From the NCBI GenBank assembly GCA_030435675.1, contig CM059621.1, positions 18,102,653 through 18,166,652 on the forward strand: a stretch of DNA of 64,000 nucleotides. Reading direction: 5' to 3'. Each line of letters begins with the position of its first letter. Position 1 is the first letter of the stretch. Shown one piece after another: positions 1-14,426 of the stretch. The notes beneath the pieces are model-generated. The model was not told the origin of the DNA and did not search any database. It saw nothing but the letters and a program-made list of their open reading frames with translations. The DNA is from Steinernema hermaphroditum. Taxonomy: Eukaryota > Nematoda > Chromadorea > Rhabditida > Steinernematidae. Both the position numbers and the translations under genes were made by a program.

Positions 1-459
1 AGTACCATAGCATTTTTATGATTGGATCTTGTTGAACTGCACGAGCCTGATCGAACGCGCCTACTCCCGTTGGGATTACTGTGGACTATCTTAGTTTCCT
101 GCAAAACTTTCAGTTCGAGACAGCAGGGCCCCTGCTCATACCAAAAGCTCTGCATCTGACCCTCCTGCTCCAAAGTACCATAGCATTTTTATGATTGTAT
201 CTTGTTGTACTGCACGAGCCTGATCGAACGCGCCTACTCCCGTTGGGATTACTGTGGACTATCTTAGTTTCCTGCAAAACTTTCAGTTCGAGACAGCAGG
301 GCCCCCGCTCATACCAAAAGCTCTGCATCTGACCCTCCTGCTCCAAAGTACCATAGCATTTTTATGATTGGATGTTGTAGAACTGCACGAGCCTGATCGA
401 ACGCGCCTACTCCCGTTGGGATTACTGTGGACTATCTTAGTTTCCTGCAAAACTTTCAA

Positions 460-1340
460 TTCGAGACAGCAGGGCCCTTGCTCATACCAAAAGCTCTGCA
501 TCTGACCCTCCTGCTCCAAAGTACCATAGCATTTTTATGATTGGATCTTGTAGAACTGCACGAGCCTGATCGAACGCGCCTACTCCCGTTGGGATTACTG
601 TGGACTATCTTAGTTTCCTGCAAAACTTTCAATTCGAGACAGCAGGGCCCTTGCTCATACCAAAAGCTCTGCATCTGACCCTCCTGCTCCAAAGTACCAT
701 AGCATTTTTATGATTGGATCTTGTAGAACTGCACGAGCCTGATCGAACGCGCCTACTCCCGTTGGGATTACTGTGGACTATCTTAGTTTCCTGCAAAACT
801 TTCAATTCGAGACAGCAGGGCCCTTGCTCATACCAAAAGCTCTGCATCTGACCCTCCTGCTCCAAAGTACCATAGCATTTTTATGATTGGATCTTGTAGA
901 ACTGCACGAGCCTGATCGAACGCGCCTACTCCCGTTGGGATTACTGTGGACTATCTTAGTTTCCTGCAAAACTTTCAATTCGAGACAGCAGGGCCCTTGC
1001 TCATACCAAAAGCTCTGCATCTGACCCTCCTGCTCCAAAGTACCATAGCATTTTTATGATTGGATCTTGTAGAACTGCACGAGCCTGATCGAACGCGCCT
1101 ACTCCCGTTGGGATTACTGTGGACTATCTTAGTTTCCTGCAAAACTTTCAATTCGAGACAGCAGGGCCCCTTGCTCATACCAAAAGCTCTGCATCTGACC
1201 CTCCTGCTCCAAAGTACCATAGCATTTTTATGATTGGATCTTGTAGAACTGCACGAGCCTGATCGAACGCGCCTACTCCCGTTGGGATTACTGTGGACTA
1301 TCTTAGTTTCCTGCAAAACTTTCAATTCGAGACAGCAGGG
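460..1340 (-). repeat. Highly homogeneous sub-array in block A
   Basis: Five consecutive copies share the same GGGCCC-region variant (CAGCAGGGCCCTTGCTC) and the GGGATTACTG variant, with only rare single-base or length differences. Near-identity between adjacent copies is the usual mark of recent local amplification or gene conversion. The same variant returns at about 11,730-12,490. Confidence 0.8.
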
Positions 1341-4300
1341 CCCTTGTTCATACAAAGAGTTCTGCATCTGACCCCTCCTGCTCCAAAGTACCATAGCATT
1401 TTTATGATTGGATCTTGTAGAACTGCACGAGCCTGATCGAACGCGCCTATTCCCGTTGGGATTACTGTGGACTATCTTAGTTTCCTGCAAAACTTTCAAT
1501 TCGAGACAGATAGGGGCCCTTGCTCATACAAAGAGTTCTGCATCTGACCCTCCTGCTCCAAAGTACCATAGCATTTTTATGATTGGATCTTGTAGAACTG
1601 CACGAGCCTGATCGAACGCGCCTACTCCCGTTGGATTTCCTGTGGACTATCTTAGTTTCCTGCAAAACTTTCAATTCGAGACAGATAGGGCCCTTGCTCA
1701 TACAAAAAGTTCTGCATCTGACCCTCCTGCTCCAAAGTACCATAGCATTTTTATGATTGGATCTTGTAGAACTGCACGAGCCTGATCGAACGCGCCTACT
1801 CTCGTTGGATTTACTGTGGACTATCTTAGTTTCCTGCAAAACTTTCAATTCGAGACAGATAGGGCCCTTGTTCATACAAAGAGTTCTGCATCTGACCCTC
1901 CTGCTCCAAAGTACCATAGCATTTTTATGATTGGATCTTGTAGAACTGCACGAGCCTGATCGAACGCGCCTACTCCCGTTGGGATTACTGTGGACTATCT
2001 TAGTTTCCTGCAAAACTTTCAATTCGAGACAGCAGGGCCCTTGCTCATACCAAGAGCTCTGCATCTGACCCTCCTGCTCCAAAGTACCATAGCATTTTTA
2101 TGATTGGATCTTGTAGAACTGCACGAGCCTGATCGAACGCGCCTACTCCCGTTGGGATTACTGTGGACTATCTTAGTTTCCTGCAAAACTTTCAATTCGA
2201 GACAGCAGGGCCCTTGCTCATACCAAAAGCTCTGCATCTGACCCTCCTGCTCCAAAGTACCATAGCATTTTTATGATTGGATCTTGTAGAACTGCACGAG
2301 CCTGATCGAACGCGCCTACTCCCGTTGGGATTACTGTGGACTATCTTAGTTTCCTGCAAAACTTTCAATTCGAGACAGCAGGGCCCTTGCTCATACCAAA
2401 AGCTCTGCATCTGACCCTCCTGCTCCAAAGTACCATAGCATTTTTATGATTGGATCTTGTAGAACTGCACGAGCCTGATCGAACGCGCCTATTCCCGTTG
2501 GGTTTACTGTGGACTATCTTAGTTTCCTGCAAAACTTTCAATTCGAGACAGCAGGGCCCTTGCTCATACAAAGAGTTCTGCATCTGACCCTCCTGCTCCA
2601 AAGTACCATAGCATTTTTATGATTGGATCTTGTAGAACTGCACGAGCCTGATCGAACGCGCCTATTCCCGTTGGGTTTACTGTGGACTATCTTAGTTTCC
2701 TGCAAAACTTTCAATTCGAGACAGATAGGGCCCTTGTTCATACAAAGAGTTCTGCATCTGACCCTCCTGCTCCAAAGTACCATAGCATTTTTATGATTGG
2801 ATCTTGTAGAACTGCACGAGCCTGATCGAACGCGCCTACTCCCGTTGGGATTACTGTGGACTATCTTAGTTTCCTGCAAAACTTTCAATTCGAGACAGCA
2901 GGGCCCCTTGCTCATACCAAAAGCTCTGCATCTGACCCTCCTGCTCCAAAGTACCATAGCATTTTTATGATTGGATCTTGTAGAACTGCACGAGCCTGAT
3001 CGAACGCGCCTATTCCCGTTGGGATTACTGTGGACTATCTTAGTTTCCTGCAAAACTTTCAATTCGAGACAGCAGGGCCCTTGCTCATACCAAGAGCTCT
3101 GCATCTGACCCTCCTGCTCCAAAGTACCATAGCATTTTTATGATTGGATCTTGTAGAACTGCACGAGCCTGATCGAACGCGCCTACTCCCGTTGGGATTA
3201 CTGTGGACTATCTTAGTTTCCTGCAAAACTTTCAATTCGAGACAGCAGGGCCCTTGCTCATACCAAAAGCTCTGCATCTGACCCTCCTGCTCCAAAGTAC
3301 CATAGCATTTTTATGATTGGATCTTGTAGAACTGCACGAGCCTGATCGAACGCGCCTACTCCCGTTGGGTTTACTGTGGACTATCTTAGTTTCCTGCAAA
3401 ACTTTCAATTCGAGACAGTAGGGCCCCTTGTTCATACCAAAAGCTCTGCATCTGACCCTCCTGCTCCAAAGTACCATAGCATTTTTATGATTGGATCTTG
3501 TAGAACTGCACGAGCCTGATCGAACGCGCCTACTCCCGTTGGGATTACTGTGGACTATCTTAGTTTCCTGCAAAACTTTCAATTCGAGACAGCAGGGCCC
3601 TTGCTCATACCAAAAGCTCTGCATCTGACCCTCCTGCTCCAAAGTACCATAGCATTTTTATGATTGGATCTTGTAGAACTGCACGAGCCTGATCGAACGC
3701 GCCTACTCCCGTTGGGATTACTGTGGACTATCTTAGTTTCCTGCAAAACTTTCAATTCGAGACAGCAGGGCCCTTGCTCATACCAAGAGCTCTGCATCTG
3801 ACCCTCCTGCTCCAAAGTACCATAGCATTTTTATGATTGGATCTTGTAGAACTGCACGAGCCTGATCGAACGCGCCTATTCCCGTTGGGATTACTGTGGA
3901 CTATCTTAGTTTCCTGCAAAACTTTCAATTCGAGACAGCAGGGCCCTTGCTCATACCAAAAGCTCTGCATCTGACCCTCCTGCTCCAAAGTACCATAGCA
4001 TTTTTATGATTGGATCTTGTAGAACTGCACGAGCCTGATCGAACGCGCCTACTCCCGTTGGGTTTACTGTGGACTATCTTAGTTTCCTGCAAAACTTTCA
4101 ATTCGAGACAGCAGGGCCCCCTTGCTCATACCAAAAGCTCTGCATCTGACCCTCCTGCTCCAAAGTACCATAGCATTTTTATGATTGGATCTTGTAGAAC
4201 TGCACGAGCCTGATCGAACGCGCCTACTCCCGTTGGTTTTACTGTGGACTATCTTAGTTTCCTGCAAAACTTTCAATTCGAGACAGCAGGGCCCTTGCTC

Positions 4301-7300
4301 ATACCAAAAGCTCTGCATCTGACCCTCCTGCTCCAAAGTACCATAGCATTTTTATGATTGGATCTTGTAGAACTGCACGAGCCTGATCGAACGCGCCTAC
4401 TCCCGTTGGGATTACTGTGGACTATCTTAGTTTCCTGCAAAACTTTCAATTCGAGACAGCAGGGCCCTTGCTCATACCAAAAGCTCTGCATCTGACCCTC
4501 CTGCTCCAAAGTACCATAGCATTTTTATGATTGGATCTTGTAGAACTGCACGAGCCTGATCGAACGCGCCTACTCCCGTTGGGTTTACTGTGGACTATCT
4601 TAGTTTCCTGCAAAACTTTCAATTCGAGACAGCAGGGCCCTTGCTCATACCAAGAGCTCTGCATCTGACCCTCCTGCTCCAAAGTACCATAGCATTTTTA
4701 TGATTGGATCTTGTAGAACTGCACGAGCCTGATCGAACGCGCCTACTCCCGTTGGTTTTACTGTGGACTATCTTAGTTTCCTGCAAAACTTTCAATTCGA
4801 GACAGTAGGGCCCTTGCTCATACAAAGAGCTCTGCATCTGACCCTCCTGCTCCAAAGTACCATAGCATTTTTATGATTGGATCTTGTAGAACTGCACGAG
4901 CCTGATCGAACGCGCCTACTCCCGTTGGGTTTACTGTGGACTATCTTAGTTTCCTGCAAAACTTTCAATTCGAGACAGCAGGGCCCTTGCTCATACCAAA
5001 AGCTCTGCATCTGACCCTCCTGCTCCAAAGTACCATAGCATTTTTATGATTGGATCTTGTAGAACTGCACGAGCCTGATCGAACGCGCCTATTCCCGTTG
5101 GGTTTACTGTGGACTATCTTAGTTTCCTGCAAAACTTTCAATTCGAGACAGCAGGGCCCTTGCTCATACCAAGAGCTCTGCATCTGACCCTCCTGCTCCA
5201 AAGTACCATAGCATTTTTATGATTGGATCTTGTAGAACTGCACGAGCCTGATCGAACGCGCCTACTCCCGTTGGGTTTACTGTGGACTATCTTAGTTTCC
5301 TGCAAAACTTTCAATTCGAGACAGTAGGGCCCTTGCTCATACCAAAAGCTCTGCATCTGACCCTCCTGCTCCAAAGTACCATAGCATTTTTATGATTGGA
5401 TCTTGTAGAACTGCACGAGCCTGATCGAACGCGCCTACTCCCGTTGGATTTACTGTGGACTATCTTAGTTTCCTGCAAAACTTTCAATTCGAGACAGCAG
5501 GGCCCTTGCTCATACCAAAAGCTCTGCATCTGACCCTCCTGCTCCAAAGTACCATAGCATTTTTATGATTGGATCTTGTAGAACTGCACGAGCCTGATCG
5601 AACGCGCCTACTCCCGTTGGATTTACTGTGGACTATCTTAGTTTCCTGCAAAACTTTCAATTCGAGACAGCAGGGCCCTTGCTCATACAAAAAGCTCTGC
5701 ATCTGACCCTCCTGCTCCAAAGTACCATAGCATTTTTATGATTGGATCTTGTAGAACTGCACGAGCCTGATCGAACGCGCCTATTCCCGTTGGGATTTAC
5801 TGTGGACTATCTTAGTTTCCTGCAAAACTTTCAATTCGAGACAGCAGGGCCCTTGCTCATACCAAGAGCTCTGCATCTGACCCTCCTGCTCCAAAGTACC
5901 ATAGCATTTTTATGATTGGATCTTGTTCTAGAACTGCACGAGCCTGATCGAACGCGCCTATTCCCGTTGGGTTTACTGTGGACTATCTTAGTTTCCTGCA
6001 AAACTTTCAATTCGAGACAGCAGGGCCCTTGCTCATACCAAGAGCTCTGCATCTGACCCTCCTGCTCCAAAGTACCATAGCATTTTTATGATTGGATCTT
6101 GTAGAACTGCACGAGCCTGATCGAACGCGCCTATTCCCGTTGGGTTTACTGTGGACTATCTTAGTTTCCTGCAAAACTTTCAATTCGAGACAGCAGGGCC
6201 CTTGCTCATACCAAGAGCTCTGCATCTGACCCTCCTGCTCCAAAGTACCATAGCATTTTTATGATTGGATCTTGTAGAACTGCACGAGCCTGATCGAACG
6301 CGCCTATTCCCGTTGGATTTACTGTGGACTATCTTAGTTTCCCGCAAAACTTTCAATTCGAGACAGCAGGGCCCTTGCTCATACCAAAAGCTCTGCATCT
6401 GACCCTCCTGCTCCAAAGTACCATAGCATTTTTATGATTGGATCTTGTAGAACTGCACGAGCCTGATCGAACGCGCCTACTCCCGTTGGATTTACTGTGG
6501 ACTATCTTAGTTTCCTGCAAAACTTTCAATTCGAGACAGCAGGGCCCTTGCTCATACCAAGAGCTCTGCATCTGACCCTCCTGCTCCAAAGTACCATAGC
6601 ATTTTTATGATTGGATCTTGTAGAACTGCACGAGCCTGATCGAACGCGCCTATTCCCGTTGGATTTACTGTGGACTATCTTAGTTTCCTGCAAAACTTTC
6701 AATTCGAGACAGCAGGGCCCTTGCTCATACCAAGAGCTCTGCATCTGACCCTCCTGCTCCAAAGTACCATAGCATTTTTATGATTGGATCTTGTAGAACT
6801 GCACGAGCCTGATCGAACGCGCCTATTCCCGTTGGGATTTACTGTGGACTATCTTAGTTTCCTGCAAAACTTTCAATTCGAGACAGCAGGGCCCTTGCTC
6901 ATACCAAAAGCTCTGCATCTGACCCTCCTGCTCCAAAGTACCATAGCATTTTTATGATTGATCTTGTAGAACTGCACGAGCCTGATCGAACGCGCCTACT
7001 CCCGTTGGGTTTACTGTGGACTATCTTAGTTTCCTGCAAAACTTTCAATTCGAGACAGCAGGGCCCTTGCTCATACCAAAAGCTCTGCATCTGACCCTCC
7101 TGCTCCAAAGTACCATAGCATTTTTATGATTGGATCTTGTAGAACTGCACGAGCCTGATCGAACGCGCCTATTCCCGTTGGGATTACTGTGGACTATCTT
7201 AGTTTCCTGCAAAACTTTCAATTCGAGACAGCAGGGCCCTTGCTCATACAAAGAGCTCTGCATCTGACCCTCCTGCTCCAAAGTACCATAGCATTTTTAT

Positions 7301-10300
7301 GATTGGATCTTGTAGAACTGCACGAGCCTGATCGAACGCGCCTACTCCCGTTGGGATTTACTGTGGACTATCTTAGTTTCCTGCAAAACTTTCAATTCGA
7401 GACAGATAGGGCCCTTGCTCATACAAAGAGCTCTGCATCTGACCCTCCTGCTCCAAAGTACCATAGCATTTTTATGATTGATCTTGTAGAACTGCACGAG
7501 CCTGATCGAACGCGCCTACTCCCGTTGGATTTACTGTGGACTATCTTAGTTTCCTGCAAAACTTTCAATTCGAGACAGCAGGGCCCTTGCTCATACCAAG
7601 AGCTCTGCATCTGACCCTCCTGCTCCAAAGTACCATAGCATTTTTATGATTGGATCTTGTAGAACTGCACGAGCCTGATCGAACGCGCCTACTCCCGTTG
7701 GGTTTACTGTGGACTATCTTAGTTTCCTGCAAAACTTTCAATTCGAGACAGCAGGGCCCTTGCTCATACCAAAAGTTCTGCATCTGACCCTCCTGCTCCA
7801 AAGTACCATAGCATTTTTATGATTGGATCTTGTAGAACTGCACGAGCCTGATCGAACGCGCCTACTCCCGTTGGGATTTACTGTGGACTATCTTAGTTTC
7901 CTGCAAAACTTTCAATTCGAGACAGCAGGGCCCTTGCTCATACCAAAAGCTCTGCATCTGACCCTCCTGCTCCAAAGTACCATAGCATTTTTATGATTGG
8001 ATCTTGTAGAACTGCACGAGCCTGATCGAACGCGCCTATTCCCGTTGGGATTTACTGTGGACTATCTTAGTTTCCTGCAAAACTATCAATTCGAGACAGC
8101 AGGGCCCTTGTTCATACAAAGAGCTCTGCATCTGACCCTCCTGCTCCAAAGTACCATAGCATTTTTATGATTGGATGTTGTAGAACTGCACGAGCCTGAT
8201 CGAACGCGCCTACTCCCGTTGGGTTTACTGTGGACTATCTTAGTTTCCTGCAAAACTTTCAATTCGAGACAGCAGGGCCCTTGCTCATACAAAGAGCTCT
8301 GCATCTGACCCTCCTGCTCCAAAGTACCATAGCATTTTTATGATTGGATCTTGTAGAACTGCACGAGCCTGATCGAACGCGCCTACTCCCGTTGGGTTTA
8401 CTGTGGACTATCTTAGTTTCCTGCAAAACTTTCAATTCGAGACAGCAGGGCCCTTGCTCATACCAAGAGCTCTGCATCTGACCCTCCTGCTCCAAAGTAC
8501 CATAGCATTTTTATGATTGGATCTTGTAGAACTGCACGAGCCTGATCGAACGCGCCTACTCCCGTTGGGATTTACTGTGGACTATCTTAGTTTCCTGCAA
8601 AACTTTCAATTCGAGACAGCAGGGCCCTTGTTCATACAAAGAGCTCTGCATCTGACCCTCCTGCTCCAAAGTACCATAGCATTTTTATGATTGGATCTTG
8701 TAGAACTGCACGAGCCTGATCGAACGCGCCTATTCCCGTTGGGATTACTGTGGACTATCTTAGTTTCCTGCAAAACTTTCAATTCGAGACAGCAGGGCCC
8801 TTGCTCATACCAAGAGCTCTGCATCTGACCCTCCTGCTCCAAAGTACCATAGCATTTTTATGATTGGATCTTGTAGAACTGCACGAGCCTGATCGAACGC
8901 GCCTATTCCCGTTGGGATTACTGTGGACTATCTTAGTTTCCTGCAAAACTTTCAATTCGAGACAGCAGGGCCCTTGCTCATACCAAAGAGCTCTGCATCT
9001 GACCCTCCTGCTCCAAAGTACCATAGCATTTTTATGATTGGATCTTGTAGAACTGCACGAGCCTGATCGAACGCGCCTACTCCCGTTGGATTTACTGTGG
9101 ACTATCTTAGTTTCCTGCAAAACTTTCAATTCGAGACAGTAGGGCCCTTGCTCATACAAAGAGCTCTGCATCTGACCCTCCTGCTCCAAAGTACCATAGC
9201 ATTTTTATGATTGGATCTTGTAGAACTGCACGAGCCTGATCGAACGCGCCTACTCCCGTTGGGTTTACTGTGGACTATCTTAGTTTCCTGCAAAACTTTC
9301 AATTCGAGACAGCAGGGCCCTTGCTCATACAAAAAGCTCTGCATCTGACCCTCCTGCTCCAAAGTACCATAGCATTTTTATGATTGGATCTTGTAGAACT
9401 GCACGAGCCTGATCGAACGCGCCTATTCCCGTTGGGATTACTGTGGACTATCTTAGTTTCCTGCAAAACTTTCAATTCGAGACAGATAGGGCCCTTGTTC
9501 ATACAAAGAGTTCTGCATCTGACCCTCCTGCTCCAAAGTACCATAGCATTTTTATGATTGGATCTTGTAGAACTGCACGAGCCTGATCGAACGCGCCTAC
9601 TCCCGTTGGGATTACTGTGGACTATCTTAGTTTCCTGCAAAACTTTCAATTCGAGACAGATGGGCCCTTGATCATACCAAAGAGTTCTGCATCTGACCCT
9701 CCTGCTCCAAAGTACCATAGCATTTTTATGATTGGATCTTGTAGAACTGCACGAGCCTGATCGAACGCGCCTATTCCCGTTGGGATTACTGTGGACTATC
9801 TTAGTTTCCTGCAAAACTTTCAATTCGAGACAGACAGGGCCCTTGTTCATACAAAGAGCTCTGCATCTGACCCTCCTGCTCCAAAGTACCATAGCATTTT
9901 TATGATTGGATCTTGTAGAACTGCACGAGCCTGATCGAACGCGCCTATTCCCGTTGGGATTACTGTGGACTATCTTAGTTTCCTGCAAAACTTTCAATTC
10001 GAGACAGCAGGGCCCTTGCTCATACCAAAGAGCTCTGCATCTGACCCTCCTGCTCCAAAGTACCATAGCATTTTTATGATTGGATCTTGTAGAACTGCAC
10101 GAGCCTGATCGAACGCGCCTATTCCCGTTGGGATTACTGTGGACTATCTTAGTTTCCTGCAAAACTTTCAATTCGAGACAGTAGGGCCCTTGTTCATACC
10201 AAAGAGCTCTGCATCTGACCCTCCTGCTCCAAAGTACCATAGCATTTTTATGATTGGATCTTGTAGAACTGCACGAGCCTGATCGAACGCGCCTATTCCC

Positions 10301-11730
10301 GTTGGGATTACTGTGGACTATCTTAGTTTCCTGCAAAACTTTCAATTCGAGACAGATAGGGCCCTTGCTCATACAAAGAGCTCTGCATCTGACCCTCCTG
10401 CTCCAAAGTACCATAGCATTTTTATGATTGGATCTTGTAGAACTGCACGAGCCTGATCGAACGCGCCTACTCCCGTTGGGATTACTGTGGACTATCTTAG
10501 TTTCCTGCAAAACTTTCAATTCGAGACAGCAGGGCCCTTGCTCATACCAAGAGCTCTGCATCTGACCCTCCTGCTCCAAAGTACCATAGCATTTTTATGA
10601 TTGGATCTTGTAGAACTGCACGAGCCTGATCGAACGCGCCTACTCCCGTTGGGATTACTGTGGACTATCTTAGTTTCCTGCAAAACTTTCAATTCGAGAC
10701 AGTAGGGCCCTTGCTCATACCAAAAGCTCTGCATCTGACCCTCCTGCTCCAAAGTACCATAGCATTTTTATGATTGGATCTTGTAGAACTGCACGAGCCT
10801 GATCGAACGCGCCTACTCCCGTTGGGATTACTGTGGACTATCTTAGTTTCCTGCAAAACTTTCAATTCGAGACAGCAGGGCCCTTGCTCATACAAAAAGC
10901 TCTGCATCTGACCCTCCTGCTCCAAAGTACCATAGCATTTTTATGATTGGATCTTGTAGAACTGCACGAGCCTGATCGAACGCGCCTACTCCCGTTGGGT
11001 TTACTGTGGACTATCTTAGTTTCCTGCAAAACTTTCAATTCGAGACAGCAGGGCCCTTGCTCATACCAAAGAGCTCTGCATCTGACCCTCCTGCTCCAAA
11101 GTACCATAGCATTTTTATGATTGGATCTTGTAGAACTGCACGAGCCTGATCGAACGCGCCTACTCCCGTTGGGATTACTGTGGACTATCTTAGTTTCCTG
11201 CAAAACTTTCAATTCGAGACAGCAGGGCCCTTGCTCATACCAAAGAGCTCTGCATCTGACCCTCCTGCTCCAAAGTACCATAGCATTTTTATGATTGGAT
11301 CTTGTAGAACTGCACGAGCCTGATCGAACGCGCCTACTCCCGTTGGGATTACTGTGGACTATCTTAGTTTCCTGCAAAACTTTCAATTCGAGACAGCAGG
11401 GCCCTTGCTCATACAAAGAGCTCTGCATCTGACCCTCCTGCTCCAAAGTACCATAGCATTTTTATGATTGGATCTTGTAGAACTGCACGAGCCTGATCGA
11501 ACGCGCCTATTCCCGTTGGGATTACTGTGGACTATCTTAGTTTCCTGCAAAACTTTCAATTCGAGACAGCAGGGCCCTTGCTCATACCAAAAGCTCTGCA
11601 TCTGACCCTCCTGCTCCAAAGTACCATAGCATTTTTATGATTGGATCTTGTAGAACTGCACGAGCCTGATCGAACGCGCCTACTCCCGTTGGGATTTACT
11701 GTGGACTATCTTAGTTTCCTGCAAAACTTT
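1340..11730 (-). repeat. Mixed-variant sub-array of block A
   Basis: About 60 monomers in which several variants are interspersed: GACAGATAGGGCCC, GACAGTAGGGCCC and GACAGCAGGGCCC, combined with CATACCAAAAG, CATACCAAGAG or CATACAAAGAG, and with ATTACT, TTTACT or ATTTACT. Lengths are 173 or 174 bp because of one-base indels at these sites. The variants recombine with each other between monomers rather than forming one fixed higher-order unit. Confidence 0.8.
9299..10579 (-). repeat. Run of 174-bp monomers giving a long fortuitous open frame
   Basis: Six consecutive monomers here are 174 bp (58 codons) instead of 173, so one minus-strand frame stays open for 426 codons across more than seven monomers. 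The translation is a string of near-identical 58-residue units. The extra base comes from variants such as GACAGATAGGG and CATACCAAAGAG. Once a 173-bp monomer follows, the frame shifts and meets the usual TGA in TCGAATTGA. I therefore call this repeat, not a gene. Alternative: a real repetitive protein, for which there is no supporting start context or codon signature. Confidence 0.85.
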
Positions 11731-13158
11731 CAATTCGAGACAGCAGGGCCCTTGCTCATACCAAAAGCTCTGCATCTGACCCTCCTGCTCCAAAGTACCA
11801 TAGCATTTTTATGATTGGATCTTGTAGAACTGCACGAGCCTGATCGAACGCGCCTACTCCCGTTGGGATTACTGTGGACTATCTTAGTTTCCTGCAAAAC
11901 TTTCAATTCGAGACAGCAGGGCCCTTGCTCATACCAAAAGCTCTGCATCTGACCCTCCTGCTCCAAAGTACCATAGCATTTTTATGATTGGATCTTGTTG
12001 TAGAACTGCACGAGCCTGATCGAACGCGCCTACTCCCGTTGGGATTACTGTGGACTATCTTAGTTTCCTGCAAAACTTTCAATTCGAGACAGCAGGGCCC
12101 CCGCTCATACCAAAAGCTCTGCATCTGACCCTCCTGCTCCAAAGTACCATATAGCATTTTTATGATTGGATCTTGTAGAACTGCACGAGCCTGATCGAAC
12201 GCGCCTACTCCCGTTGGGATTACTGTGGACTATCTTAGTTTCCTGCAAAACTTTCAATTCGAGACAGCAGGGCCCTTGCTCATACCAAAAGCTCTGCATC
12301 TGACCCTCCTGCTCCAAAGTACCATAGCATTTTTATGATTGGATCTTGTAGAACTGCACGAGCCTGATCGAACGCGCCTACTCCCGTTGGGATTACTGTG
12401 GACTATCTTAGTTTCCTGCAAAACTTTCAATTCGAGACAGCAGGGCCCTTGCTCATACCAAAAGCTCTGCATCTGACCCTCCTGCTCCAAAGTACCATAG
12501 CATTTTTATGATTGGATCTTGTTGTACTGCACGAGCCTGATCGAACGCGCCTACTCCCGTTGGGATTTACTGTGGACTATCTTAGTTTCCTGCAAAACTT
12601 TCAATTCGAGACAGCAGGGCCCCTGCTCATACCAAAAGCTCTGCATCTGACCCTCCTGCTCCAAAGTACCATAGCATTTTTATGATTGGATCTTGTAGAA
12701 CTGCACGAGCCTGATCGAACGCGCCTACTCCCGTTGGGATTACTGTGGACTATCTTAGTTTCCTGCAAAACTTTCAATTCGAGACAGCAGGGCCCCCGCT
12801 CATACCAAAAGCTCTGCATCTGACCCTCCTGCTCCAAAGTACCATAGCATTTTTATGATTGGATCTTGTAGAACTGCACGAGCCTGATCGAACGCGCCTA
12901 CTCCCGTTGGGATTACTGTGGACTATCTTAGTTTCCTGCAAAACTTTCAATTCGAGACAGCAGGGCCCCCGCTCATACCAAAAGCTCTGCATCTGACCCT
13001 CCTGCTCCAAAGTACCATAGCATTTTTATGATTGGATCTTGTTGTACTGCACGAGCCTGATCGAACGCGCCTACTCCCGTTGGGATTACTGTGGACTATC
13101 TTAGTTTCCTGCAAAACTTTCAATTCGAGACAGCAGGGCCCCCGCTCATACCAAAAGC

Positions 13159-13214
13159 TCTGCATCTGACCCCCGCCGCGCTAGGCGAAAACAGGAACAA
13201 TCTGCATCTGACCC
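13159..13214. repeat. Small non-satellite insertion flanked by 14-bp direct repeat
   Basis: The monomer at this point is 42 bp too long. About 28-29 bases of unrelated, partly GC-rich sequence (13,172-13,200, containing CCGCCGCGCTAGGCG) are inserted, and TCTGCATCTGACCC appears on both sides (13,159-13,172 and 13,201-13,214). This resembles filler DNA plus duplication from break repair, or a tiny insertion with target duplication. No terminal inverted repeats are visible, so I do not call it a transposon. Confidence 0.75.
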
Positions 13215-14426
13215 TCCTGCTCCAAAGTACCATAGCATTTTTATGATTGGATCTTGTTGAACTGCACGAGCCTGATCGAACGCGCCTACTCCCGTTGGGA
13301 TTACTGTGGACTATCTTAGTTTCCTGCAAAACTTTCAATTCGAGACAGCAGGGCCCCCGCTCATACCAAAAGCTCTGCATCTGACCCTCCTGCTCCAAAG
13401 TACCATAGCATTTTTATGATTGGATGTTGTTCTACTGCACGAGCCTGATCGAACGCGCCTACTCCCGTTGGGATTACTGTGGACTATCTTAGTTTCCTGC
13501 AAAACTTTCAATTCGAGACAGCAGGGCCCCCGCTCATACCAAAAGCTCTGCATCTGACCCTCCTGCTCCAAAGTACCATAGCATTTTTATGATTGGATCT
13601 TGTTCTACTGCACGAGCCTGATCGAACGCGCCTACTCCCGCTGGGATTTACTGTGGACTATCTTAGTTTCCTGCAAAACTTTCAATTCGAGACAGCAGGG
13701 CCCCCGCTCATACCAAAAGCTCTGCATCTGACCCTCCTGCTCCAAAGTACCATAGCATTTTTATGATTGGATGTTGTAGAACTGCACGAGCCTGATCGAA
13801 CGCGCCTACTCCCGTTGGGATTACTGTGGACTATCTTAGTTTCCTGCAAAACTTTCAATTCGAGACAGCAGGGCCCCCGCTCATACCAAAAGCTCTGCAT
13901 CTGACCCTCCTGCTCCAAAGTACCATAGCATTTTTATGATTGGATCTTGTTCTACTGCACGAGCCTGATCGAACGCGCCTACTCCCGTTGGGATTACTGT
14001 GGACTATCTTAGTTTCCTGCAAAACTTTCAATTCGAGACAGCAGGGCCCCCGCTCATACCAAAAAGCTCTGCATCTGACCCTCCTGCTCCAAAGTACCAT
14101 AGCATTTTTATGATTGGATCTTGTAGAACTGCACGAGCCTGATCGAACGCGCCTACTCCCGTTGGGATTACTGTGGACTATCTTAGTTTCCTGCAAAACT
14201 TTCAATTCGAGACAGCAGGGCCCCCGCTCATACCAAAAGCTCTGCATCTGACCCTACTGCTCCAAAGTACCATAGCATTTTTATGATTGGATTTTGTAGT
14301 ACTGCACGAGCCTGATCGAACGCGCCTACTCCCGTTGGGATTACTGTGGACTATCTTAGTTTCCTGCAAAACTTTCAATTCGAGACAGCAGGGCCCCCGC
14401 TCATACCAAAAGCTCTGCATCTGACC

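Noticed and set aside
110..346. 78-codon open frames starting MEQEGQMQSFWYE, found in most monomers in all three blocks
   Set aside because: They overlap their neighbours, change frame every 173 bp, and all end at the same TGA in TCGAATTGA. The pattern is a consequence of the repeat length, not of protein selection.
7303..7614. Open frames on the opposite strand beginning MDLVELHEPDRTR, recurring through the array
   Set aside because: These are the complementary reading of the same monomer and appear or vanish with single-base indels.
9299..10579. 426-codon minus-strand open frame
   Set aside because: It exists only because six successive monomers are 174 bp. The product is the satellite translated repeatedly, and no independent coding evidence is visible.
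13171..13200. Insertion sequence or MITE
   Set aside because: Fewer than 30 bases, no terminal inverted repeats, single occurrence in the window.
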